A stretch of DNA of 64,000 nucleotides from Primorskyibacter sedentarius. GTDB lineage: Bacteria > Pseudomonadota > Alphaproteobacteria > Rhodobacterales > Rhodobacteraceae. Under the pieces are notes generated by a model. That model made no database searches and was not told where the DNA came from. It was given only the letters and a program-made list of their open reading frames with translations. The position numbers and the translations under genes were made by a program. Positions 37,732 to 46,848 of the stretch are shown piece after piece (positions within the stretch are counted from its first letter, which is position 1; each line of letters begins with the position of its first letter). The stretch covers positions 124,001 through 188,000 of the forward strand of contig NZ_SLZU01000004.1 of assembly GCF_004342065.1 (NCBI RefSeq), in the 5' to 3' direction.

Positions 37732-38856
37732 TCATTGCTCCAGCACCACGCCGGCCGTTTCGGTCCAGCTAAGCCAGACCGTGTCCTCCCATGTGAAGGA
37801 GCGGCGGGCGATGCGGCGGGTGTTTGCGCTTTGTGCTTTCAGAACGTCTCCGGACGGCAGTTCGACATGATAGGTCGAGATATTGCCAAGATAGGCAATG
37901 TCGAGAACCTTGCCGGTCACCGCATTGGCAGCCTCGGCCGGGCGTTCGGCGGTGATGGACAGCTTTTCGGGGCGGATCGCGAAATGCACCTTCTGGCCGG
38001 GCGTCAGGCTGCGTGTGCTGCGCGCACGGATCGGCGGCTGGCCCTCGGCCCAGGAGATCGAAACCGATTCGCCCTCTTGCGCGGCTGCGCCCTCGATGAT
38101 GTTCACATCCCCGATGAAATCCGCGACATAGACCGAATTTGGCGCCTCGTAGATCACATCCGGGGTGGAGACCTGGATCAGCTTGCCTTCATCCATCACG
38201 GCAACGCGGCTGGCGACGGTCATGGCCTCTTCCTGGTCATGGGTCACGATCACGAAAGTCGTGCCGGTCTTTTCCTGAATGTCCATCAACTCGAACTGGG
38301 TGTCCTGCCGCAGCTTCTTGTCAAGCGCGCCCAGAGGTTCGTCGAGCAAAAGCAGCTTTGGCGCTTTCGCAAGGCTACGTGCCAGCGCCACCCGCTGCCG
38401 CTGTCCGCCAGAGATCTGATGCGGTTTTCGACGGGCAAATTTGGTCAGCCGGGTCAGGCGCAGCATGTCCTCGACCCGGTTCGCGATTTCATCCTTTGAG
38501 GCGTTGCCGCGCCGCAGGCCGAACGCAATGTTGTCCCAGATCGTCAGATGCGGAAACAGCGCGTAGCTTTGGAACATCATGTTCACGGCGCGTTTGTTGG
38601 GCGGGACCGGGCCGATATCCTTGCCCGCCAGAAGGATGCTGCCAGAGGTCACGGATTCAAACCCTGCAAGCATCCGCATCATCGTGGTCTTGCCGCAACC
38701 TGACGGGCCAAGAAGGGCAAAGAATTCCTGTTCGAAGATATCAAGCGACAGATCATCTATCGCAACGAAATCCCCGAATGCCTTGGTCACCCCTTTGAAT
38801 TCGATCAAGGGCTTGGCGTCTGGGTCGTTCCAAGGGGCAAAGACCGTCTGGGTCAT
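37732..38856 (-). CDS. potG: Spermidine/putrescine ABC transporter ATPase PotG/PotA
   Basis: ATP-binding subunit of 374 residues. Walker A GPSGCGKTT is at 50-58, the signature ISGGQRQRVALARSL near 150, Walker B LLLLDEPLGALD and the switch THDQEEAM follow, and the C-terminal TOBE region (about 285-370) is typical of the polyamine and spermidine transporters. Confidence 0.95.
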   Translation of the reverse strand: MTQTVFAPWNDPDAKPLIEFKGVTKAFGDFVAIDDLSLDIFEQEFFALLGPSGCGKTTMMRMLAGFESVTSGSILLAGKDIGPVPPNKRAVNMMFQSYALFPHLTIWDNIAFGLRRGNASKDEIANRVEDMLRLTRLTKFARRKPHQISGGQRQRVALARSLAKAPKLLLLDEPLGALDKKLRQDTQFELMDIQEKTGTTFVIVTHDQEEAMTVASRVAVMDEGKLIQVSTPDVIYEAPNSVYVADFIGDVNIIEGAAAQEGESVSISWAEGQPPIRARSTRSLTPGQKVHFAIRPEKLSITAERPAEAANAVTGKVLDIAYLGNISTYHVELPSGDVLKAQSANTRRIARRSFTWEDTVWLSWTETAGVVLEQ

Positions 38857-38879
38857 GGGAATGTCCGGAAATGCAACGG

Positions 38880-38910
38880 AAGAAAGGCCCGCGCGGTGGG
38901 CGCGCGGGCC
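38880..38910 (-). terminator. Intra-operon hairpin between potF and potG
   Basis: A perfect 10-bp GC stem (38886-38895 with 38901-38910) with a 5-base loop, followed on the minus strand by TTTCTT. It lies 12 bp after the potF stop. Such hairpins commonly stabilise binding-protein mRNA and let only part of transcription continue to the membrane genes. Confidence 0.7.
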
Positions 38911-38922
38911 GAGAGGGACGCC

Positions 38923-40008
38923 TTAGGTGCCCGACTTGATCTTGGTCCACATCCGCGTCACGGTGCGTTGCACCTTCGGATCATAGGGCGTGGTGGTAAA
39001 CAAGTTGTTAAGAGCGTCCTCGGACGGATAGATCGCCGGGTCCCCGCTCACATCCTCGACAAGAAACTCCTGCGAGGCCTTGTTGCCATTGGCGTAGTAG
39101 ACATAGTTCGACGCCGCGGCCATGTTCTGCGCATCCATGATGAAGTTCAGGAATGTGTGGGCCTCTTCCACGTTCGGGGCGTCCACGGGAATCGCCATCT
39201 GGTCGAACCACATCTGCGCACCTTCCTTTGGCGCGTTATATGCGACCTCAACCCCGTTATCGGCCTCTGCCGCGCGGTCACGCGACTGAAGCACATCCCC
39301 CGACCAGCCGACAGCCACGCAGATGTCACCATTTGCCAATGCGTTGATATATTCGGAAGAGTGGAACTTCTGGATATGCGGGCGCACCGCCATGAAGACG
39401 TCTTCGGCCTTGGCGATCACCTCCGGGTCATGGCTGTCCGGGTCTTCGCCGATATAGTTCAGTGCTGCGGGGATCATCTCTGCCGGGGCGTCGAGGAAAT
39501 GCACACCGCATGCGGCCAGCTTTTCCATGTTCTCAGGCTTGAACACCAGGTCCCAGGACTCAATCGGCGCGTCCTCGCCCAGCACTTCCTTGACCTTCGT
39601 CACGTTCACCCCGATGCCGGTGGTGCCCCACATGTAGTTGATCGAATATTCGCTGCCGGGGTCATATTTGTCGGTGCGGTCGGTGATAACGCTCCACATG
39701 TTTTCCATGTTGGGCAGCATTGACTTGTCAAGCTTCTGGAAGGCGCCCGCCGCGATCTGGCGTTGCAGGAACGTACCCGTGGGCACCACCACGTCATAGC
39801 CCGACCCGCCGGCCAGCATCTTCGTTTCCAGCACCTCGTTGCTGTCGAACACGTCATAGATAAGGTCGATGCCGGTTTCTTCTTCGAACTTCGTCAGCAG
39901 GTCTTCGTCGATATAGTCGGACCAGTTATACACCCGGACCTCTTGCGCCTGCACCGAAGCGGCGGTGATGGCTAGGCTAGCGGTGAAACTCAGCAGCGCT
40001 GTCTTCAT
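38923..40008 (-). CDS. potF: Periplasmic polyamine-binding protein PotF/PotD
   Basis: Substrate-binding protein of 361 residues with a signal peptide (basic MKTA, hydrophobic core, cleavage after SVQA). Family marks include VRVYNWSDYIDEDLLTKFE, FDSNEVLETKMLAG, VVVPTGTFLQRQI and the C-terminal LFTTTPYDPKVQR. First gene of the operon; its promoter region faces gntR and contains an ATTTGATCAA core. Confidence 0.95.
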   Translation of the reverse strand: MKTALLSFTASLAITAASVQAQEVRVYNWSDYIDEDLLTKFEEETGIDLIYDVFDSNEVLETKMLAGGSGYDVVVPTGTFLQRQIAAGAFQKLDKSMLPNMENMWSVITDRTDKYDPGSEYSINYMWGTTGIGVNVTKVKEVLGEDAPIESWDLVFKPENMEKLAACGVHFLDAPAEMIPAALNYIGEDPDSHDPEVIAKAEDVFMAVRPHIQKFHSSEYINALANGDICVAVGWSGDVLQSRDRAAEADNGVEVAYNAPKEGAQMWFDQMAIPVDAPNVEEAHTFLNFIMDAQNMAAASNYVYYANGNKASQEFLVEDVSGDPAIYPSEDALNNLFTTTPYDPKVQRTVTRMWTKIKSGT

Positions 40009-40062
40009 TATATTGCTCCCGTTGGACTCTGGGCGCCTTTTTGCATGGCGGCCTCTGTCCGG

Positions 40063-40100
40063 ATTTGATCAAGTTTCGAGGTGTCTGGCAATAACTTGAT
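40063..40100. promoter_or_regulatory. Putative GntR operator at potF
   Basis: ATTTGATCAA at 40063-40072 includes the palindrome TTGATCAA. ATCAAGTT (40068-40075) and AACTTGAT (40093-40100) form a wider inverted repeat with 17 bp between. The ATTTGATCA core recurs at 40854-40862 before spuC. The site is in the 161-bp gap between potF and gntR. Confidence 0.5.
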
Positions 40101-40169
40101 GTTTCCATGGCGCAGAAATCAACGCAAGGTAGACCCTGACATCCGAAAAACGCGCCGGGGAGGGGCGCC

Positions 40170-40835
40170 ATGATGAACATTCATGCAAACCAGCGCCAAG
40201 CGAAACTGCCCGCACATGAGGTTGTCTATCGCAAGTTGCGCGCGAGGGTTCTGTTCGGAGAGATGGCACCGGGGGAGGCTGTCACCATTCAGGGAATCGC
40301 CGAAGCCCTTGGCGCGGGAATCACTCCGGTGCGCGAGGCCATCCGCAGGTTGATTGCCGAAAGCGCGTTGGTGTTTCAGGACAATCGCCGCGTTATCGTG
40401 CCGGAATTGAATGCCGGCGCGATTGACGAACTGGTCACGGGCCGCACCGCGCTGGAGCCGGAACTGGCCCGGCGGGCGACTTTGGGGCTGGATCAGGGGG
40501 TCATTGCAAAGCTCGAGACGGTCGACGCTCTTTTGGACAAGGCGATCGCGCGGGGCGATGTGCGCGGCTATCTGGAACACAATTACCGCTTCCACGACAC
40601 GCTTTACGCTCAGGCAGAGGCGCCGATCTTGCGGTCACTGGTGGATGGGCTGTGGTTGCGGTTCGGCCCCTCGCTGCGGGTGGTCTGCGGCCGGTCCGGC
40701 ACGCTCAACCTGCCTGACCGTCACAAGGAACTGATCGCCGCGCTCAGCCGCGCGGATGCAGAGGCGGCAGCCGATGCCGTGCGCTACGATATTCAGGAAG
40801 GCATGAGCCAGGTCCGCGCCGCGCTGGACGGTTGA
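40170..40835 (+). CDS. GntR family (FadR subclass) regulator
   Basis: A 221-residue regulator with an N-terminal winged helix (LPAHEVVYRKLRARVLFGEM, then IAEALGAGITPVREAIRRL) and a C-terminal FCD ligand domain containing the metal-binding histidines (HNYRFHDTLY, DRHKELIAAL). GGGAGGGG precedes two adjacent ATGs (40170, 40173). It is divergent from the potF operon and 70 bp before the aminotransferase gene, and similar operator cores flank it, so control of polyamine uptake and breakdown is the likely role; the effector may be a polyamine. Confidence 0.88.
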   Translation: MMNIHANQRQAKLPAHEVVYRKLRARVLFGEMAPGEAVTIQGIAEALGAGITPVREAIRRLIAESALVFQDNRRVIVPELNAGAIDELVTGRTALEPELARRATLGLDQGVIAKLETVDALLDKAIARGDVRGYLEHNYRFHDTLYAQAEAPILRSLVDGLWLRFGPSLRVVCGRSGTLNLPDRHKELIAALSRADAEAAADAVRYDIQEGMSQVRAALDG

Positions 40836-40840
40836 TTCGA

Positions 40841-40870
40841 TTGACAGGGAAGAATTTGATCATATTCTTC
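40841..40870 (+). promoter_or_regulatory. spuC promoter with embedded palindromic operator
   Basis: TTGACA (40841-40846), a 16-bp spacer and TATTCT (40863-40868) form a good sigma-70 promoter. Over it lies a 22-bp near-perfect palindrome (40849-40870): GAAGAAT and ATTCTTC arms around a central TGATCA with only one mismatched pair. Binding there would block RNA polymerase. Confidence 0.65.
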
Positions 40871-40905
40871 GGGCAATCCCTAGCCCCTTCATTTGCAGGT
40901 GTCTC

Positions 40906-42309
40906 ATGACCCAGATTTCCAACCATATGCCTACGGCAGAATTGCAGGCGCTGGACGCCGCGCACCATATGCATCCTTTCACCGCGGGCGCAGAGCTTGC
41001 GCAGAAAGGCGCGCGCGTGATCACCCGGGCCGATGGCGTCTGGCTGACCGACAGTGACGGCAACCGTATCCTTGACGGCATGGCGGGGCTTTGGTGCATG
41101 AATATCGGCTATGGCCGGACAGAGCTTGCCGATGTCGCCGCCCGCCAGATGCGCGAGCTTCCCTATTACAACACCTTCTTTCAGACGACGCATGTGCCTG
41201 CCATCGCGCTCGCGCAGCGTCTGTCAGAGCTTGCGCCCGGTGATCTGAACCATGTCTTCTTTGCCGGATCGGGGTCAGAGGCCAATGACACCAATATCCG
41301 CATGGTCCGGACCTATTGGCAGCTGAAAGGTCAGCCGCAAAAGAACATCATCATCTCGCGTTGGAACGGGTATCACGGGTCTTCCGTCGGGTCGGGCAGC
41401 CTTGGCGGGATGAAGGGGATGCATGCGCAGGGCGGCCTGCCGATCCCCGACATTCACCACATCAACCAGCCGGACTGGTGGTCAGAAGGTGGCGAGATGA
41501 GCCCCGAAGAGTTCGGCCTCGCCCGCGCGCGCGAGCTTGAGCAGGCGATAGAGACGCTGGGCGCGGACCGCGTCGCTGCTTTCATCGCAGAGCCTGTACA
41601 GGGCGCGGGCGGCGTCATCATCCCGCCTTCGACCTACTGGCCCGAGATCCAGCGCATCTGTGATGACCACGGCATTCTGCTGATCGCGGACGAGGTGATC
41701 TGCGGATTCGGGCGCACCGGCAACTGGTTCGGGTCGCAGACCGTGGGCTGGCGGCCTCATATCATGACCATCGCCAAGGGGCTTTCCTCTGGCTACCAGC
41801 CGATTGGCGGGTCCATCGTGTGCGACGAGGTTGCCTCTGTCATCGGCAGTGCAGAGTTCAACCACGGCTATACCTATTCCGGTCATCCCGTCGCTTCTGC
41901 CGTCGCGCTTGAGAATCTGCGCATCCTTGACGAAGAGGGGATCGTGACCCGCGTGGCCGAGGAAACCGGCCCCTATCTGCGCGATGCCTGGGAATCACTG
42001 GCCGACCATCCGCTGGTGGGCGAGGCCAAGATCGTGGGCATGATGGCGTCCATTGCGCTGACACCGGATAAATCCGCCCGGGCGCCCTTTGCCTCTGATG
42101 CCGGGACCGTTGGGTATATCTGCCGCGAGCGGTGTTTCGCCAACAATCTGGTGATGCGCCATGTCGGCGACCGGATGATCATCTCTCCGCCGCTGGTGAT
42201 CTCGAAGGAAGAAATCGACACGCTGATAGAGCGCGCCCGCAAATCGCTGGACGAATGTCATGCCGCGCTGAAGGATCAGGGGCTGATGAAGGCTGGCACC
42301 CGCAACTGA
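40906..42309 (+). CDS. spuC: Class III aminotransferase, putrescine-pyruvate type
   Basis: PLP enzyme of 467 residues, most like putrescine-pyruvate aminotransferases (SpuC), giving 4-aminobutanal and alanine. The PLP lysine is K291 in IAKGLSSGYQPIGG, with D262 in the ADEVICGFGRTG motif; GSGSEANDTNIRM at 121-133 binds phosphate. Such enzymes can also accept beta-alanine, GABA or taurine. The pot operon and shared regulator sequence next door support a polyamine substrate. Confidence 0.85.
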   Translation: MTQISNHMPTAELQALDAAHHMHPFTAGAELAQKGARVITRADGVWLTDSDGNRILDGMAGLWCMNIGYGRTELADVAARQMRELPYYNTFFQTTHVPAIALAQRLSELAPGDLNHVFFAGSGSEANDTNIRMVRTYWQLKGQPQKNIIISRWNGYHGSSVGSGSLGGMKGMHAQGGLPIPDIHHINQPDWWSEGGEMSPEEFGLARARELEQAIETLGADRVAAFIAEPVQGAGGVIIPPSTYWPEIQRICDDHGILLIADEVICGFGRTGNWFGSQTVGWRPHIMTIAKGLSSGYQPIGGSIVCDEVASVIGSAEFNHGYTYSGHPVASAVALENLRILDEEGIVTRVAEETGPYLRDAWESLADHPLVGEAKIVGMMASIALTPDKSARAPFASDAGTVGYICRERCFANNLVMRHVGDRMIISPPLVISKEEIDTLIERARKSLDECHAALKDQGLMKAGTRN

Positions 42310-42322
42310 CGTCGGAAACGAC

Positions 42323-42348
42323 AACGGCCCGCGTGGTGGCGGGCCGTT
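42323..42348. terminator. Hairpin between convergent spuC and DUF3576 gene
   Basis: A perfect 10-bp stem (42323-42332 with 42339-42348) and 6-base loop. No long T-run on either side, so it is a possible bidirectional transcription barrier rather than a classic terminator. Confidence 0.5.
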
Positions 42349-42378
42349 GGGTCATTCTCATATATAGATGCCGATGCT

Positions 42379-42876
42379 TTACAGGCGGCTGTCCTGTCCG
42401 CGCAGCTGGCGAGCGCGTGTCAGGATCGCGTCCTCGACCGCGCGCACGGTGGATGCGCTGGCAGGACCGGATTGGGTCATCAATGCGACGTTCAAAGACC
42501 GAGCGTCCAGCGCGGGATCGCTGACATAGACTGTCGCGCGATAGGCCCGCCCGCCGCCGGGCGGCGTGCCAAACCCGGTCGTGATGACGCCGGTGAACGG
42601 ATCGACGGATTGCACAGGCAGGAAGTTCAGCACCTCCAGCGAGGCGTTCCAGAGGTATTTGTTGACCGCGCCGATCTGGCCCACGTCGTCGCGCGCCCGA
42701 AAAATATCCCAAATCGTGGAACGCGTGCGCGCGCTTTCACCGTAAAGGTTCTCGCTCAGGATCTCGTCCGCGGGGGGCGTGTCGACCGTACCGCGATTGC
42801 CGCCGCGGCTACACGCGCTTGTCAGTGCCAGCGTGGCGATAAGGCCAATGGCCAGTCCATTACGCGTGAGTGCCAT
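42379..42876 (-). CDS. DUF3576 family lipoprotein
   Basis: A 165-residue alphaproteobacterial envelope protein. The DUF3576 core NKYLWNASLEVLNFLPVQS, then DPFTGVITTGFGTP is clear. The N-terminus is a signal sequence ending LTSAC with C22 as probable lipidation site, although the lipobox is weak. The start at 42876 has AGGAG nine bases upstream; the longer frame to 42918 would spoil the signal sequence. Function unknown; families of this kind are seen with outer-membrane biogenesis genes. Confidence 0.87.
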   Translation of the reverse strand: MALTRNGLAIGLIATLALTSACSRGGNRGTVDTPPADEILSENLYGESARTRSTIWDIFRARDDVGQIGAVNKYLWNASLEVLNFLPVQSVDPFTGVITTGFGTPPGGGRAYRATVYVSDPALDARSLNVALMTQSGPASASTVRAVEDAILTRARQLRGQDSRL

Positions 42877-43160
42877 GTCGTCTGCTCCTGCCCCGGGTGG
42901 CGTATTGTTTCTTTCCATACCTGTCGGCGCCCGTCACGACAAGGCGCAGATTGTTCATGAAGAAGGAGGGCTTGCGCGGTGGGCATGCGGGCGCGCATTG
43001 GGGAAGGGGGAATTCTTGTGGCAAAAGCGCATCACTGAAATGCTTGTTGGCAGCGAGCCCGGCGCATGTCTTGCAAACACGCCCTCCTCGGGAGCATAGA
43101 ACATGCATCGAGACCGGAAAGCCGGTTTGATACGTGCCTTTCGAACACATGAGGGAAAAA

Positions 43161-44129
43161 ATGAAAGCTATTCTTTTCGCTACCACGGCACTGGTCGCAA
43201 CTGCCGGCATCGCCGCTGCAGAAGTCAGCCTGACCGGTTCCGCTGAAATGGGTATCATGGGCGGCGACGGTATCGCTGACCAGTTCCACACAGACATCGA
43301 CGTGACCTTCGGTATGTCCGGCGAAGCCGACAACGGTCTGTCCTTCGGCGCATCCGTTGATCTAGACGAGTCCATCGGCGACGCTGCCGAGCAGGGCGGC
43401 GATGAGTCGCAAGCAACTCGTGACGACGCCGAGCACGGCGGCGCGACCATGTTTGTTGCATATGGCGGCGCCAAGCTGACCATGGGCGACACCGACGGTG
43501 CGTTCGACAAAGTCCTGAACGAAGCCATCATCGGCTCCTCGCTGGGTGATAACCACGAGCACGGCGGTTACAACGGTAACTCCGGCCTCGACGGCACCTA
43601 TGACGGTCAGATCGCTCGTTTCGACTACTCCTTCGACGCCTTCACCGGCGCGCTGTCGGTTGAAGTCGACGACTCCGGCGATAGCGACCCTGTCTGGGGG
43701 CTGGGCGTTGCGTATAACGCAGAGCTCGCAGGTCTCGACCTGGGTGTTGGCCTTGGTTACCAGACCACCGACGACGACAACGATGCTGACGAGATCTGGG
43801 GTCTGAGCCTCGACACCACTTTCGCCAACGGCATCCAGGCGATCGTGAACTACTCGTCCAAGAGCTTTGTTGACGCGGAAGACGAAGAGCATTGGGGCAT
43901 CGCATTCGGTTACTCCATGCAGGCTCTGACCGTTGCAGTGAACTACGGTGAGTACGACAACGTCGATGGCGTTGACGGCGACACCGCGAAAGGCTGGGGC
44001 CTGATCGCCAACTACGACCTGGGCGGCGGTATCGAAGCTCAGTTCGGCTACGGCGACTCCGAGTCCGAAACCGGTGGCGTAGAAGAAGACGACAACACCT
44101 ACTCGCTGGGTCTGGCAATGAGCTTCTAA
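43161..44129 (+). CDS. Major outer-membrane porin
   Basis: Rhodobacter-type beta-barrel porin of 322 residues. Signal peptide MKAILFATTALVATAGIAAA, then alternating amphipathic strands and a terminal phenylalanine, the BAM-recognition mark. The loops are very rich in aspartate and glutamate, as in marine porins. The ATG at 43161 is placed by GAGGG upstream; an earlier in-frame ATG at 43134 would extend the signal peptide unnaturally. A strong terminator follows. The 284-bp upstream gap contains a small ACCGG/CCGGT hairpin that may lie in the leader. Confidence 0.92.
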   Translation: MKAILFATTALVATAGIAAAEVSLTGSAEMGIMGGDGIADQFHTDIDVTFGMSGEADNGLSFGASVDLDESIGDAAEQGGDESQATRDDAEHGGATMFVAYGGAKLTMGDTDGAFDKVLNEAIIGSSLGDNHEHGGYNGNSGLDGTYDGQIARFDYSFDAFTGALSVEVDDSGDSDPVWGLGVAYNAELAGLDLGVGLGYQTTDDDNDADEIWGLSLDTTFANGIQAIVNYSSKSFVDAEDEEHWGIAFGYSMQALTVAVNYGEYDNVDGVDGDTAKGWGLIANYDLGGGIEAQFGYGDSESETGGVEEDDNTYSLGLAMSF

Positions 44130-44153
44130 GCTCAAGCCAAGCTTTGTTTAAGG

Positions 44154-44185
44154 AAGAGCGGGCCTTGCGCCCGCTCTTTTCTTTT
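44154..44185 (+). terminator. Rho-independent terminator of the porin gene
   Basis: A perfect 10-bp stem (44154-44163 with 44169-44178), 5-base loop and TTTTCTTTT-type tail, 25 bp after the stop. Confidence 0.92.
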
Positions 44186-44227
44186 GTGCGGCAGGGCGGT
44201 AGCACATGGGCCAGACAGGAGGTCCCG

Positions 44228-45688
44228 ATGTTCCCGATCACCCGCGCGCAGATCCCCGAACATTACAAGCGGGCCAAAGGGCTGCACGCCGCCGGTCGGC
44301 TGGATGAGGCCGCAGCGCTGTACACCTCGCTAAAAGCGGTCGCGCCGGGAATGGCCGAGCTGCCCTTCCAACTGGCCCGGATCGCCGAGGCGCAGGGCGA
44401 AAGGTCAAAGGCCGTCCGCCTGTATGCCGAGGCCGACAAGATCAAACCCGGCGAGCCGATCATCCTGCGCGCTTTGGTGCAGGCCGCACAGGCGCAGGGG
44501 GATGAAGACAGCGCGATTGCCGCATTGGACAGGTTGATCGCGCTGGACCCGAAGGCGATCAAGCCGCAGGCCGACAAGGCCCACTACCTGCAACAGTTGG
44601 GCAGGTTCACCGCCGCGGAAAAGATCTATCGTCGGCTTCTCAAGGCGCATCCCCGGAATGGCGAGCTTTACCGAGTCTTCACCGGCACGCAAAATCTGGC
44701 ACGCGGCGACAAGCTGTTGCGGGAGATGAAGAACGCCTGGAAGGACCCCGGTCAGGATGATGACAGCCGCATGCATCTGGGCTTTGCCCTTGCCAAGACG
44801 ATGGCCGATATCGGTGAGACGACGCAGGTTTTCGGTTTCCTGAACGAGGCCAACGCGCTGCAACGGCGCTACTTCCCCTATGATCCGAACGACTATGCCG
44901 CAGATGTAGAGGCGCTCTTGTCAGCGCAGGATGGGGCGGACCTTTTGCCGCCGTCCGATGGGGCAGGGTTGAAGCCGATCTTCGTCATCGGAATGCCGCG
45001 ATCCGGCACCACGCTGGTCGAACAGATCATCGCCAGCCATTCAGAGGTTTCCGCCGGGGGCGAGCTGACGGTGCTGCCGGGGCTTGCCTATCGCCAGTTC
45101 GGCGGACCGCGCGGCATGGCGCATTTGCGCGACGTTCCCGCCGATGCGCTGGCGGGCTTTGCGCAGAACTATGCAAAGGCGGTGCAGCGGGCGACCGGGG
45201 TTGCCTCCGGGCCTGTCACCGACAAATCAATCCAGCCCTTTCTGGTTCTGGGCCTGCTGCGTCGGGCCATTCCGGGTGCGCGTTTCATCATCGTGCATCG
45301 CGATCCAAGGGATGTGGCCCTGTCGATCTACCGCAATTATTTCGAAAATGGCGTGCATCGCTACTCGAACGCGCTGCCGGATATCGCGCATTACGTGAAA
45401 ACCTTCCAGCGGGTGATCGCCTTCTGGCGTGAACGCATGCCCGATGGGTTTCACGAGGTGCATTACGAGGATCTGGTCACAGACCCGGAACCACAGTCCC
45501 GGGCGATTGTGCGTGCGGCCGGCCTCGACTGGCAGGACAGCTGTCTGGAATTTTATAAACACGCGGGCAATGTGCGCACGCTCAGCCTGCAGCAGGTGCG
45601 TCAGCCGATCTATAGATCGTCCACTGCCGCCTGGAAAAAATACGAGGCCGATCTGGCCCCGTTCATCGACGCAATGAAGGAGCCGTGA
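44228..45688 (+). CDS. TPR-sulfotransferase
   Basis: A 486-residue protein. Residues 10-210 are tetratricopeptide-like helix pairs (for example AAGRLDEAAALYTSLKAVAPG). Residues 248-470 are a sulfotransferase domain with the PAPS 5'-phosphosulfate loop IGMPRSGTTLVEQII (P-loop at 255-262) and the 3'-phosphate segment IIVHRDPRDVALSIYRNYF. Sulfate acceptor unknown; TPR forms in bacteria often act on proteins, lipids or polysaccharides. The start at 44228 follows AGGAGG by five bases. It overlaps the next gene by one base. Confidence 0.9.
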   Translation: MFPITRAQIPEHYKRAKGLHAAGRLDEAAALYTSLKAVAPGMAELPFQLARIAEAQGERSKAVRLYAEADKIKPGEPIILRALVQAAQAQGDEDSAIAALDRLIALDPKAIKPQADKAHYLQQLGRFTAAEKIYRRLLKAHPRNGELYRVFTGTQNLARGDKLLREMKNAWKDPGQDDDSRMHLGFALAKTMADIGETTQVFGFLNEANALQRRYFPYDPNDYAADVEALLSAQDGADLLPPSDGAGLKPIFVIGMPRSGTTLVEQIIASHSEVSAGGELTVLPGLAYRQFGGPRGMAHLRDVPADALAGFAQNYAKAVQRATGVASGPVTDKSIQPFLVLGLLRRAIPGARFIIVHRDPRDVALSIYRNYFENGVHRYSNALPDIAHYVKTFQRVIAFWRERMPDGFHEVHYEDLVTDPEPQSRAIVRAAGLDWQDSCLEFYKHAGNVRTLSLQQVRQPIYRSSTAAWKKYEADLAPFIDAMKEP

Positions 45689-46341
45689 TGGGACTGTCAG
45701 AGATCAAGGAACGCATCGCGCGGGCAGAGGCAGATGCAGGCCGGGATGCAGGTTCGGTCCAGTTGATTGCCGTGTCCAAGGTTCAGCCGGACGAGCGCGT
45801 GCGCGCTGTGCTGGACGAAGGCCACCGCCTGTTTGGCGAGAACAAGGTGCAGGAGGCGGCAGGCAAATGGCCGGGGTTTCGGCAGGATTATGACGGCGTG
45901 CAGGTCCATCTGATCGGCCCGCTGCAAAGCAACAAGACGCGGCAGGCGATGGACTTGTTCGAGGCGATCCATTCCGTCGACCGGCCCAAGCTGGCAAAGA
46001 CCATCGCCCGCATCGCGCAGGAAATCGGTGCCTGTCCGGAGCTGTTCATCCAGGTCAATACCGGGGAGGAGCCGCAAAAGGCCGGGGTGCTGCCTGCCGA
46101 TGCAGATGGCTTCATTGACGAATGTCGCGGCATGGATCTGCCGGTGCGCGGGCTGATGTGCATCCCGCCGGTCGACGAGGCGCCCTCGTTGCATTTCGCG
46201 CTGCTGGCGAAGATCGCCGCGCGCAACGGGCTGGACGGCTTGTCGATGGGGATGAGCGATGATTTCGAACAGGCGATTGCGCTGGGGGCCACGCATGTCC
46301 GCGTCGGCTCTGCGATTTTCGGGGCAAGGGTTCCGGGCTAG
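45688..46341 (+). CDS. YggS family PLP homeostasis protein
   Basis: A 217-residue PLP-binding protein (PLPBP/YggS) that buffers pyridoxal phosphate and affects amino-acid balance, without clear enzyme activity. The PLP lysine is in AVSKVQP near residue 31; FGENKVQEA, HLIGPLQSNK and the C-terminal LSMGMSDDFEQAI and VRVGSAIFG are family hallmarks. TGATG overlap with the sulfotransferase. Converges on the L,D-transpeptidase with a 6-bp gap. Confidence 0.94.
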   Translation: MGLSEIKERIARAEADAGRDAGSVQLIAVSKVQPDERVRAVLDEGHRLFGENKVQEAAGKWPGFRQDYDGVQVHLIGPLQSNKTRQAMDLFEAIHSVDRPKLAKTIARIAQEIGACPELFIQVNTGEEPQKAGVLPADADGFIDECRGMDLPVRGLMCIPPVDEAPSLHFALLAKIAARNGLDGLSMGMSDDFEQAIALGATHVRVGSAIFGARVPG

Positions 46342-46347
46342 GCGGGC

Positions 46348-46848
46348 TTAGCGCGGCGGCACGATCAGCCGTGTCTCTGGCGTAATTTGGCAAGCGATCT
46401 GCCAGAGGTGATCCGGCCGGAAGGCCACGCATCCTTCGGTCGGATACCCGGCGCGGCGCCAGCGATGCAGAAAGATCGCCGATCCCGCGCCGGGCGTGGC
46501 GTCTGGCCAGTTCCAGTCGGTCAGCAGGATCAGGTCATATAGCGGATCGGCGCGGCGCAGCGTTTCATGGCTGAACGGGTAGGGCGCGCGGACCAGCGTG
46601 TTGTAATCCGGCCTGTCCGGATCGTCCGACCAAAGGTCGCCCGGGCGGATCGGTTGGGCCCAGGGCTGCGGTGCTGCGATACGGTCTGGGCGGTACAAAA
46701 TTCCGGTGATCCGGTGCGTCCCCACCGGCGTGGCGCCGTCGCCTTCGCGCTTGTCCGTGCGGACCCCGCCGCGCCCGATGGTGCACGGCCAAAGCCGACC
46801 CGCAAAACGAATGCCACGGCCCGTCAGGACAAGGTCGCGCGGGGTCAC
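46348..46848 (-). CDS. YkuD-domain L,D-transpeptidase family protein
   Basis: A 166-residue protein that is essentially only a YkuD-type catalytic domain. The active-site stretch is [19 protein letters not shown]: a histidine and the nucleophile cysteine in a TEGC rather than the more usual SHGC context, as in the COG3786-like branch. No signal peptide is visible, unusual for a wall cross-linking enzyme. It overlaps ribA by 4 bp. Wall-related activity is family knowledge; a cytosolic role is open. Confidence 0.82.
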   Translation of the reverse strand: MTPRDLVLTGRGIRFAGRLWPCTIGRGGVRTDKREGDGATPVGTHRITGILYRPDRIAAPQPWAQPIRPGDLWSDDPDRPDYNTLVRAPYPFSHETLRRADPLYDLILLTDWNWPDATPGAGSAIFLHRWRRAGYPTEGCVAFRPDHLWQIACQITPETRLIVPPR

